Below, piece after piece: positions 48,220-55,918 of a DNA stretch of 58,809 nucleotides. The stretch spans positions 1 to 58,809 of the forward strand of contig NZ_CAJAXH010000158.1 of the NCBI RefSeq assembly GCF_903946935.1. The letters run 5' to 3'. Under the pieces are notes generated by a model, which saw nothing but the letters and a program-made list of their open reading frames with translations, was not told the DNA's origin and did not search any database. The stretch's first letter is position 1. Each line of letters begins with the position of its first letter. A program made the position numbers and the translations under genes. This stretch comes from an uncultured Thiodictyon sp. (GTDB lineage: Bacteria; Pseudomonadota; Gammaproteobacteria; Chromatiales; Chromatiaceae).

Positions 48220-48960
48220 GCGCATCGTCCACCGCCGCGCGGAGCATGCCGGGAATCTGCTCGAGCAGGTCACGCGGCGTCTGATAGATGGCGCCTAGGC
48301 GGAACACGCCCCGACGTTCCTTGAAGTGCTTGAAGTTGTGAATACGGCTGTTGAGCAAATCGCTGTTGGAGAGCACCACCTGCTCACCGGATAAACTGCG
48401 GATGCGCGTGGTCTTGACCCCGATGTTCTCAATCACACGTTTCGAGCAATTCGCGCCCATGTCGCTCCGCCATATCTTGGGCGGCGCTGCGCACCGACAT
48501 CGCCTCGCGCACGCCGTTGCTGAGGGCCGGATCGCGCAAGCGACGCGCCTGAGCGAGTTGGATGGAGCGTAGCGCGTTGAGCCGCTCGACGAGGCTTTCC
48601 TTTTCCCTGCGCGCCTCTGCCAGATCCTTGATCACCCGTAGCGGGATAGCCGTCATATCGACCGATGCGGGGTCGTTCATCACCCGATAGCGCAGGTCCC
48701 AAAGCATTTCCATTCGCGCCAGGATATCCAGCGCAAGGGCCAGATTATCGGCGCTGGCGCGGGCGGTGACGAGCTCGGCTTGGCGGGCGGCGACCCACTC
48801 GCTCAACACGGCCCGATCGGCATCCGCGGCGGCGGCGCTGAGTTGGCGCTGGGCGCGAAACAGCCCCGCTTCGGCCGTATCAACACCTGCGTTGCGACCG
48901 ACATGCGCCGGCGCGATCCGGAATTGAGACTGCTCATGTGCTGGCCGATGCGTGCGGATT
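48220..48960 (-). pseudogene. Degenerate MscS-family mechanosensitive channel gene
   Basis: Two frames carry parts of one protein. The upstream part (from about 48960 to 48430) encodes a helical periplasmic-type region with AVLSEWVAARQAEL and MLWDLRYRVMNDP and runs into a stop. From about 48450 the other frame reads VIENIGVKTTRIRSLSGEQV and VVLSNSDLLNSRIHNF, the start of the MscS beta domain, and ends near LEQIPGMLRAAVD. The transmembrane helices that should lie between are gone, the frame is shifted at the junction and the C-terminus is lost at the palindromic element. The protein cannot be functional. Confidence 0.75.
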
Positions 48961-48969
48961 GTTGCTCAT

Positions 48970-49300
48970 GAAGCGGCAAGGTTACGCGAGTCGCCGGGCC
49001 GTTAGCAAGGTCGTGGCCGGCTTACCCCACCATGTGACAGACGGGATAATCGCCGCCAGCGGACCTTTTTCAAGGACGAGGACCACGCGGAGTATCGCGG
49101 CCTACTGGCGGACGCCTGCTGCGGCGGCGGGACACAAGCACTTGCCGATTGCCTGAAGCCAAATCATGTTCACCTCGTCTTGGTGCCTACAGACGAATTC
49201 GGCTTACAGGCCTCGCTGGGGACGCGCATCGTCGCTATACCCGAACGATCAACTTGCGCGAGCCAGCTAAATGGTGACCCCAGTCGTCGTGGATGGGGGG
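48970..49300 (+). pseudogene. REP-associated tyrosine transposase (RAYT) relic, frameshifted
   Basis: Pieces of a Y1-type transposase are spread over three frames. VVAGLPHHVT is followed after a frameshift by NRRQRTFFKDEDHAEYRGLL and, in the same frame, DCLKPNHVHLVLVP, where HVH is the HUH metal site. Another frameshift leads to DAHRRYTRTINLREP. The catalytic tyrosine region is not clearly retained. RAYTs mobilise REP sequences; several REP types lie within the surrounding kilobases. The remaining bases to 49375 show no gene. Confidence 0.78.
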
Positions 49301-49375
49301 TAGCTCGGTTGGGGCATCTGAACAGTTACAACAGAATATCGTGGTCTGTCCCTAATTGACTCCCGCTGCCGTTGG

Positions 49376-50110
49376 TCAAAACTCCCCGGTCCCGGAGTCG
49401 CTGCAATTATCGTACACGCGAATCTGTAGATTGCGCTTCGTGCCCGAGACTCGCACCGCGCCGGCGCAGACGAGGCCGCGCTTGTCTGAGGTGAACCAGC
49501 CGTCTCCGCCGCTGCCGAACGTCACCTGGTAGCGGTAGGTGCCGGCAATGCCACCATAGCCGGGTGAAAGGGTTGTATGGGCGCCGGTCAGCTTATTGGC
49601 AATTCCGGGGCCACCGGACAGGTCGATGCTCAGCGTACTCGGCCCGCCGCAGGTGCCGGTGCAACTCGCCCCGACACTCACCCAGTCCACCGTTGCGCCC
49701 CCGGACGAACTGCCGCCCGATGACGCATAGGACCGCTGCGCCGCCTGCCGCTCCTGCTCCTCGCGCTGGCGCTGCTTCTCGGCCTCCCGGCGCTGGCGCT
49801 GCGCCTCTTCCCGCTCGCGCCGCTCCTTGTCCGCCTTGGCCGTGCGGTTGTCGGCGATCAGGCGCTCCACGGCACGGATCGCGTCCGGCGCATAGGCCAT
49901 GTTGCGCGCCGCGGCCAGGTGCTCCTCGGCCAGGTCGAACTTCCAGTCCTTGGCCTCCTCCCGGATCTGTTCCAGCAACTCCTGCTGGCCGCGTGCCTGG
50001 TATTGCTTGTAACCCTGGTAACGCTGTAGCAGCCCCGTGTCAGCGGCGGCAATGCCGCAATAGATTGCACCAGTCGACAAGGCAAGCAACTGTATCCGCT
50101 GTAAGTTCAT
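49376..50110 (-). CDS. Secreted coiled-coil protein of unknown function
   Basis: 244 residues from ATG 50110 (MNLQRIQLL), which has AGG about ten bases upstream; ATG 50119 is an alternative. A signal peptide (about 1-23, cut near AAADT) leads into a helical region and a long charged coiled coil rich in Arg, Glu and Gln (about 85-135). A Ser/Gly linker then precedes a beta-rich C-terminal domain (about 145-240) with four Cys (SCTGTCGG, LVCAG, DNCSD) that could form two disulfides. I do not recognise the domain. It is flanked by REP elements and RAYT relics. Confidence 0.7.
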   Translation of the reverse strand: MNLQRIQLLALSTGAIYCGIAAADTGLLQRYQGYKQYQARGQQELLEQIREEAKDWKFDLAEEHLAAARNMAYAPDAIRAVERLIADNRTAKADKERREREEAQRQRREAEKQRQREEQERQAAQRSYASSGGSSSGGATVDWVSVGASCTGTCGGPSTLSIDLSGGPGIANKLTGAHTTLSPGYGGIAGTYRYQVTFGSGGDGWFTSDKRGLVCAGAVRVSGTKRNLQIRVYDNCSDSGTGEF

Positions 50111-50136
50111 AAACGTCATACCTGGTTCGAAAATGC

Positions 50137-50163
50137 TGGATGCGCTGCGCTTATCCACCCTAC
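50137..50163. repeat. REP copy A
   Basis: tggatgcgctgcgcttatcc followed by accctac; single half-unit of the family also found at 50342-50462, 50476-50600 and 51728-51757. Its TAG (minus strand) supplies the stop codon of the RAYT fragment. Confidence 0.75.
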
Positions 50164-50324
50164 AGGTCCGTTACAACCCCGCAGGATAAGGCGCTCCAAC
50201 GGCGGAATGACTCGCGCAGGTGCCCGATGCGTTCCTCCCCGGCGAGCAGGGGTTGGCGGTGCCAGGTCACCAGCGTGAAGAAATAGGTCCCGCCCGGGAT
50301 CAAAGCACGACGGTAGTTGCTCAT
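50160..50324 (-). pseudogene. RAYT transposase N-terminal fragment
   Basis: 54 residues from ATG 50324: MSNYRRALIPGGTYFFTLVT, then WHRQPLLAGEERIGHLRESF, the N-terminus of REP-associated tyrosine transposases. The frame then meets the REP unit at 50137-50163, whose TAG ends it. The HUH motif and catalytic tyrosine are missing, so it is a truncated copy, distinct from the relic at 48970-49300. Confidence 0.85.
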
Positions 50325-50341
50325 CGACGTTCCAGCTTCTC

Positions 50342-50600
50342 GGTGGATAAGGCGCGTGGCGCGGTGCTTGGGGATTGGCACAGACCTCGGTCGCGCCGCA
50401 TCCACCGGGGCCGCGCCATGGCCGGTGGGATTGGTGGATGCGCTTCGCTTATCCACCCTACGCAAGGTCACGGGCGTAGGGTGGATAAGGCGCGTGGCGC
50501 GGGGCCTGGGGTTTGGCACAGACCTCGGTCGCGCCGCATCCACCGGGGCCGCGCCATGGCCGGTGGGATTGGTGGATGCGCTTCGCTTATCCACCCTACG
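50342..50600. repeat. Tandem pair of about 121-base REP doublets (REPIN-like)
   Basis: Copies at 50342-50462 and 50476-50600 are nearly identical, differing at a few positions around 50363-50376 and its counterpart. Each starts ggtggataaggcgcg and ends cgcttatccaccctacg, so the ends are inverted REP units with a shared central segment. They lie directly upstream of the RAYT fragment, the usual place for REP/RAYT associations. Confidence 0.85.
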
Positions 50601-50635
50601 CCCCCTGGACCCCCAAGAGGTAAAGAAGAAAAGCA

Positions 50636-51673
50636 TCAAGGTGTAAGCGTCCTGGCCACGCGGAAACCGTGTTCGCTGTGTCGGAAGTCGGTGCCGCCCC
50701 CGCTGCGGAAGCCCGAGCGCAGATAAGCCGGGTCGCTGTACCAGGAACCGCCCCGCGACAAGCGTATCGTGCAGTCTCCGCGAGTCCAGGCATCGCCATT
50801 CGTCGGTGCGCCCCCGTATCTGAGATTCCTGCAGTCCTGGATCCATTCCCAGACGTTGCCGTGCATGTCAGAGAGCCCCCAGGGGTTGCTCGGATAGCTG
50901 CCCACGGGTTGGGTCTTCTCCAGCCAGACGCCGGTCTTGGCGCCGCAGTTGTTGTAATCGTAGTTGCCGTTGTAGTTGGCTTGGCGGGTGCTGATGCAGC
51001 GCCCGGTGCTGAAGGCGGTGGTAGTGCCGGCGCGGGCGGCGTATTCCCACTCGGCCTCGGTGGGCAACCGATAGGCCTTGCCGGTCTTGCGGTTCAGCCA
51101 GCGGAGGTATTCCTGGGCGTCGTCCCAGGAGACGTTGATGACCGGGCGGTCATCCCGGCCCCAGCCCGCGTCTTCCGGCTCTTGCTTGCAGCCGCCGTCG
51201 GCGACGCAGGCGTCCCAGTCGGCGAAGGTGACCTCGGTCTTGCCCAGCTCGAAGGCGGGCACGCTGACCTGGTGGGCGGGCTTCTCGCCGTCTTCGCATT
51301 CGGCCTCGCCGGGCTGGCAGCCCATCAGGAAGCGCCCGGCGGGGATGCGCACCATCGCTGGCGCGGCAAAGGGCACCAGGTGTACCGGCTGGATGGCGCC
51401 AGCGGCGACGAAGACCTCCTCGCTGGCCTTGCCGCCGTTGTCGATCCTGGCCTCCAGGCGGTATTCACCTTCGTCCAGTTCCAGCACCAGGGCCTTGCCC
51501 GGTTGCTTGGGCGTGTTGCCTTTGCGCTGGCCGTCCAGGTAGATCTTCGCCCCGCCTGGGCTAGAAGTGACCTCCAGCAGGCCCTTCTCCGCCAGGGCGG
51601 GCAGGGGCAGGGCGATCAACAGGACCGTCGCACAGAGGGCTGCGCGCAGGGTGGGAACGGGGGTCAGGGGCAT
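50636..51673 (-). CDS. Secreted PEGA plus formylglycine-generating-enzyme-like (SUMF1) protein
   Basis: 345 residues. ATG 51673 has AAGGAG eight bases upstream and starts a signal peptide (about 1-28, cut near ALAEK). A PEGA domain (about 32-100, SSPGGAKIYLDGQRKGNTP) precedes a FGE-sulfatase/SUMF1 domain (about 108-345) with IPAGRFLMGCQPGEAEC, RLPTEAEWEYAARAG, NVWEWIQDC and SRGGSWYSDPAYLRSGFR. Such proteins are mostly non-catalytic relatives of FGE or lectin-like folds; I see nothing proving sulfatase activation. The gene is bracketed by REP elements. Confidence 0.9.
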   Translation of the reverse strand: MPLTPVPTLRAALCATVLLIALPLPALAEKGLLEVTSSPGGAKIYLDGQRKGNTPKQPGKALVLELDEGEYRLEARIDNGGKASEEVFVAAGAIQPVHLVPFAAPAMVRIPAGRFLMGCQPGEAECEDGEKPAHQVSVPAFELGKTEVTFADWDACVADGGCKQEPEDAGWGRDDRPVINVSWDDAQEYLRWLNRKTGKAYRLPTEAEWEYAARAGTTTAFSTGRCISTRQANYNGNYDYNNCGAKTGVWLEKTQPVGSYPSNPWGLSDMHGNVWEWIQDCRNLRYGGAPTNGDAWTRGDCTIRLSRGGSWYSDPAYLRSGFRSGGGTDFRHSEHGFRVARTLTP

Positions 51674-51727
51674 GGGCGGGGACTCCTTGCGGACGAGGAA
51701 AACCCGGGAGGATACATCAGCACCTGC

Positions 51728-51757
51728 GGTGGATGCGCTACGCTTATCCACCCTACG
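51728..51757. repeat. REP copy D
   Basis: ggtggatgcgctacgcttat followed by ccaccctacg; same family as 50137-50163 and 50342-50600, here upstream of the PEGA-FGE gene. Confidence 0.75.
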
Positions 51758-51826
51758 CGGAATCGGGGCCGTAGGGTGCAGTCAATGGGCCAGGCTCAAT
51801 GAATTTCTTCTCTGCCCGCCGCACGG

Positions 51827-52815
51827 CTACCTGGACGCGGGCAACGCAGCGGCCCCCACAGACCGCCCGCGCACCAGCCGCAGTACCAGGGCCGCATAGA
51901 TGAGGCCGATGACGACGCCGGCGATGCGGATGCCCAAGCGCTCGTCGGTGTCCTCATAGAGTGTCGACAAGCCCTGGCCCAAGAGGATCGCCACCGCATT
52001 GAGTGACTTCTGGGCGACGGCGCGGCTTGGGCCGCCCGCGGCGATGCGCCGGGCCAGGGCCAGGTCGCCACCATCACCGCCAATGGCAGGACGATCAGGC
52101 TGTGCGCAAGCTCAATCAGCGCCGTGCCGACAATGGCGAGCCCGGCGCCAAGCAGGGCGGCATCGAAGCGGTCGCGCAGCGTGCGCTCCGGCGGCTCGCC
52201 GCCGGGACGCAACCCGATCACCACGCTGACCAGCACGGCCCCGGGGGCGGGCGGGCCGATGATCCAGACGGCCCAGGCGGCGACGGTCAGCGCCAGGGCG
52301 GCGGCCAGCGGCGGGATCGGGGCCGCGAAGGCCGTCGGCAGCGCGGGCGCGGGCACCGCCGTGGCCGGCGTGGGAAAGAAACGGGTGGCGAGGAAGACAG
52401 CCGCGGAGGCCGCCAGGCAGTTGCGGACGACCGCATCCGTCATGCCACCCGCGGCCGCCGGGTAGCGCATGACGAGATCCGGGACCACGGCAAACAGCAC
52501 GAGCACCAGCAGTGTGATGACCGCCAATGGCGGGCGCCTGGACAGGCGGAATCCAACCAGGAAGATGCCGACCATCGCCACCATCAGGGCCAGGGGCCAG
52601 GAGGCCAGCAGGCCGGTGACCGCCACCACGGCGATCATGATGCCCCAAGCGATGAGCGGCAGGCCGATCAGGAGTGCCGGCGGCGGGGCCGGCAGTGCGG
52701 CCAAGGTCCCGCCACCAGCGGGGCGGATGAAGGTCGCCTCCAGGCCCGCGGCCTGGGCGATGGTGAGCGCCAGGGCGAAGGCGAAGGCGATGCGCAGGGC
52801 CGGGCGATCGGACAT
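51827..52815 (-). pseudogene. DUF2955/FUSC-type inner-membrane efflux protein, frameshifted
   Basis: The intact frame from ATG 52815 encodes about ten membrane segments up to IVLPLAVMVAT. It then continues as a Ser/Pro/Arg-rich sequence that does not look like protein. One base out of register, the same DNA reads LARRIAAGGPSRAVAQKSLN, then LLGQGLSTLYEDTDERLGIR, then IAGVVIGLIYAALVLRL, ending at a stop at 51827, which is a sensible C-terminus. A one-base loss near 52050-52068 explains both. DUF2955 proteins pair with HlyD/EmrA-type adaptors as aromatic-acid or drug efflux systems; the adaptor gene lies six bases upstream and is also damaged. Confidence 0.8.
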
Positions 52816-52821
52816 GGGACC

Positions 52822-53528
52822 CTAGTAGCCGAAGCGGGCGAAGGCGACGAAGCGGATCCAGGCCCAGCCGACCCGCCGCATCAGCCCCGCCTCGGCGCTG
52901 GCGAGTTGGGACTTGGCCGTGTCGCCCTGGGCCTTCGGCAGCACGTTGCGGCGCACCATTTCCAGCGTGCGGGCGTACTGCTCGCGCGTGTCGATGAGGT
53001 GGGCCTGCGCCTCGGAGAGCTTCGCCTCGGCCGTGCCGATGCCGGCGGTGCTGGCCCCGACCTGCTGGCCGGCGTCGGCGAGCGCGGCCTGGGCGGCAGC
53101 GACCGCCGCGGCAAAGCGCTCCGGGTCGATGGTGAAGAGTGGATCGTTGGCCCGCACCACTTGATTGTCCTCGACGGCCACCTCGACGATGGTCCCCGAG
53201 ATGTTGGGGGCCACGCCGATCACGGGCGCCTGCACCGTCGCCTCGGAGCTATAGGGAGTGAATTGATCGACCAGGATGTGCATGGCAATCGCCGCCACGA
53301 GTAGCCCGAAGAGGATCGTGCCGGTGAAGCGGCGGCGGGCCGGCGGGGTCACGGCCGCGTTCGCGACCGGCGCCTCGACCGCCGTGGCGGGGGGTGCGGC
53401 ATCCGCCACGGGCGGCGTGTCACTCGGGGGGCTGGGGCGTCAGGGGCGTCTGGGTGAAGATCGGTGACGGCCTGGGCGTGCCACGCAGCGGTCGGGTTGG
53501 TATTCTGCGTTTCCTCGGCCTGAGCCAT
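52822..53528 (-). pseudogene. HlyD/EmrA-family efflux adaptor, internally deleted and frameshifted
   Basis: The natural start is ATG 53528 (MAQAEETQNTNPTA), with GGAG seven bases before it. That frame shifts at a run of six G (53426-53431 on the plus strand); one extra base would join it to PSDTPPVADAAPPATA. The continuing frame (52822-53409) has a membrane anchor (TGTILFGLLVAAIAMHI), the first lipoyl half (VIGVAPNISGTIVEVAVEDN) and one arm of the coiled coil ending AKSQLASAEAGL. It then jumps to MRRVGWAWIRFVAFARFGY, a plausible C-terminal tail. About 150 residues with the second coil arm, lipoyl half and beta barrel are missing. Confidence 0.78.
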
Positions 53529-53829
53529 CGAGATTCTCCGTTGCGTGGGGCGGGTGGGCGCAGCGCTGCGCCTACCGCGCTTGAGTCTCTTGGAAGCGGC
53601 GCCAACTCGATGCGTCTTCGCCTGCGAAGGGGCATCATACATGCGGTCGGTACCACCCTCCGGAACGCCGTCGTGGCACCATGCACAGTGTTGTCGGGGC
53701 TTTCTCCACCAACCCAACCCCGGGCCATTCGCGACGATCCTTTGCAAGAGGAACCCATGGCGGCCATCGAACCACGTTGGTGCGGATGGCGTGTCCGTCC
53801 CGCTTAACTGTCTTGAATAACTTAGGGTG
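53529..53829. other. Gene-free stretch
   Basis: Between the divergent HlyD and hydrolase genes. Open frames exist on both strands but none resembles a protein, and codon patterns are poor. It should hold the promoters of both flanking genes; I cannot point to convincing -35/-10 pairs. Confidence 0.4.
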
Positions 53830-55449
53830 ATGACAAAGCAAATGTATCTAAACATTGTGGGCCTACTCGTCGGGACCGTTTTCTTTGCCTTTTCTCTGGC
53901 GCCCTCGCTGCTGCCACGACCGTTCTTCATTCAGGGTATTCTTTCCGGCCTGTCATTCTCGGCCGGCTATGGCCTGGGCGTTGCCATGGTCGCCCTATGG
54001 AACTCGCTGCAATTGCCGGTGTGGCGCGAACGTACCGCGATCGTCATCAAGTCCGTCGCCGCGCTGCTCTGCCTACTGGTCGCGGTGAGTTTTCTGTGGC
54101 AGGCAACCCATTGGCAAAACGCGCTTCGCGAGCTGATGGGCATGGAGGAGTCCGCCGGCCTGCAACCGGTGATGCTCGGCCTGATCGCGGTGTTGGTGTT
54201 CGTGGTCCTGCTGGCGCTCGCGCGCGCGTTCCGCTGGGTGTTGCGGATGCTTTCGGTCAAACTGCGGCGTTTCGTGCCGCCGCGGGTGTCACATCTCCTG
54301 GGTATCGTTGCTGCCGTGGCGCTGTTCTGGTCCGTGATCGATGGCGTCTTGGTGAGCGGTCTGCTGCGTGTGGCCGATCGTTCGTTTCAGCAACTCGATG
54401 CGCTGATTCAGGACGATTTACCGCGTCCGACCCGTCCCGACCAGACCGGAAGTCAGGCGTCCCTGATCAATTGGGAAGACCTCGGCCACCAGGGCCGCAG
54501 TTTCGTTGCCGGCGGGCCCACCGCCGACGACCTGAGCCGTTTTTTTTCGGCCCCGATGCCGGCGCCGATTCGCGTCTATGTCGGCTTGAACTCCGCCGAC
54601 AGTCCCGAGCAGCGGGCACGGTTGGCGCTGGATGAGTTGAAGCGCGTGGGCGGCTTCAAACGCTCGGTCCTGCTGTTGGTAACACCGACCGGCACCGGCT
54701 GGATCGATGCATCCGCGCAGGACCCGGTCGAGTACCTGCATCGTGGCGACATTGCCGCGGTGGCGGCCCAATATTCCTATCTGAACAGCCCGCTCGCACT
54801 GCTGACCGAGGGCGCGTATGGCGCCGAGATGGCCCGCGCCCTGTTCTCGGAGGTCTATGGCTATTGGCGCAGCCTGCCCCGCGACGCGCGGCCGCGGCTA
54901 TACCTCAACGGATTGAGCTTGGGTTCGTTGAACTCCGATCTCTCGTTCGATCTGTACGACATCATCGATGACCCATTCAACGGCGCACTCTGGAGCGGCC
55001 CACCCTTCCGCAACGACGCCTGGCGGCGGATGACCGATCAGCGCGATCCTGGATCGCCCGCGTGGCTGCCCCGCTTTCGTGGCGGGTCGGTGGTGCGGTT
55101 CATGAACCAGGACGGCGGATTGGACAGCGGCGACCAACCCTGGGGGGCCTTTCGGATCGCCTTCCTCCAATACGCGAGCGATCCGATCACCTTCTTCAGT
55201 CCGCAGTCGGCGTGGCGTGAGCCGGATTGGCTCAAGGCACCCCGCGGCCCCGACGTATCGCCTGACCTGCGCTGGTTTCCGCTCGTGACGATGCTGCAAT
55301 TGGTTGCCGACATGGTAGCCGGCGTCAGCCCGAAAGGCTTCGGTCACGAATTCGCGCCGGCCCACTACATCGACGCCTGGCTGGCGCTGACCGAACCACC
55401 CGGCTGGAATGACGCCGAGGTGGCCCGGCTAAAGACGATCTTCAAATGA
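53830..55449 (+). CDS. Alpha/beta-hydrolase_9-family membrane protein
   Basis: 539 residues from ATG 53830; GTG 53827 just before it is an alternative. Four membrane segments occupy the first 180 residues (for instance MYLNIVGLLVGTVFFAFSLA with the PSLLPRP motif, and LGIVAAVALFWSVIDGVLVSG). The cytoplasmic or periplasmic C-terminal domain has the nucleophile-elbow-like YLNGLSLGS (about 358-366), preceded by GAEMARALFSEVYGYWRSLP, and late conserved GFGHEFAPAHYIDAW, which supplies a His. This fits the former DUF2319 family. The substrate is unknown. Confidence 0.85.
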   Translation: MTKQMYLNIVGLLVGTVFFAFSLAPSLLPRPFFIQGILSGLSFSAGYGLGVAMVALWNSLQLPVWRERTAIVIKSVAALLCLLVAVSFLWQATHWQNALRELMGMEESAGLQPVMLGLIAVLVFVVLLALARAFRWVLRMLSVKLRRFVPPRVSHLLGIVAAVALFWSVIDGVLVSGLLRVADRSFQQLDALIQDDLPRPTRPDQTGSQASLINWEDLGHQGRSFVAGGPTADDLSRFFSAPMPAPIRVYVGLNSADSPEQRARLALDELKRVGGFKRSVLLLVTPTGTGWIDASAQDPVEYLHRGDIAAVAAQYSYLNSPLALLTEGAYGAEMARALFSEVYGYWRSLPRDARPRLYLNGLSLGSLNSDLSFDLYDIIDDPFNGALWSGPPFRNDAWRRMTDQRDPGSPAWLPRFRGGSVVRFMNQDGGLDSGDQPWGAFRIAFLQYASDPITFFSPQSAWREPDWLKAPRGPDVSPDLRWFPLVTMLQLVADMVAGVSPKGFGHEFAPAHYIDAWLALTEPPGWNDAEVARLKTIFK

Positions 55450-55570
55450 ACGGCGAACCCCGAGGTTGGACCCCGGGTGCTCAGGCACCAAGGCGTATGC
55501 CGTATTGAAGGCCGGCATCCCGCCTTGGCGTTGATCATAACTCCGGCCACCCAGCCGCGCGTGATCGCCG

Positions 55571-55710
55571 CGCCTGGGAGCGCCGACATTCTGTCGGCGA
55601 CGGAGCGAAGCGCCGTTGGATCCTAGCGAAAACAAAGCCATTTGCGATTCACTGCGAGACCGCGAACCGCCTGCGGCGGTTGGCCGACAGACTGTCGGCG
55701 CTCCCAGGCG
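55571..55710. mobile_element. 140-bp MITE-like element with 28-base inverted ends
   Basis: Ends at 55571-55598 and 55683-55710 are inverted copies with one mismatch in 28 (starting cgcctgggagcgccgac). Each end is itself a small palindrome (gccgac..gtcggc). No coding sequence is inside. It occupies the gene-free interval 55450-55918, which also holds two copies of the ggccttgatcat motif (55523-55550 and, inverted, about 55738-55753). A second partial hairpin, gctcccaggcgctccgcgcc plus gggagc, follows the right end. Confidence 0.7.
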
Positions 55711-55918
55711 CTCCGCGCCGGGAGCGCTGGCGGACGGAGCTATGATCAAGGCCCCCGCCCTAACACGGGTGCTTGGCGGGGGTCCAGTCCGTCGGCTCTT
55801 AGTCAAAAAATCCGGCCACTCCGCTCTCTGCGGGCCCGGTGCAGGCTGGCATTCCGACCCGCAAGGTGCTGAAATCCTCGCGCCCCAAAGAACCGACCAA
55901 CCGATGACGAGGTCCCCT

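Noticed and set aside
48069-48284. Short open frames within 48000-48300 considered as small genes
   Set aside because: They translate the compound palindromic element (Ser/His/Ala/Trp-rich, SHAPAWE-like) and have no support as proteins.
47984-48460. 158-residue open frame as an intact MscS-like protein
   Set aside because: Only its first 75 or so residues are MscS-like; it lacks membrane helices and continues into repeat DNA.
50342-50600. Tandem 121-base repeats considered as a CRISPR array
   Set aside because: Only two units; they are far longer than CRISPR repeats, have inverted REP ends, and there are no variable spacers or cas genes.
53349-53930. Open frame upstream of and overlapping the HlyD gene taken as a separate gene
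   Set aside because: Only the segment from ATG 53528 with its Shine-Dalgarno makes sense, and it is the displaced N-terminus of the HlyD protein; the part beyond is not protein-like.
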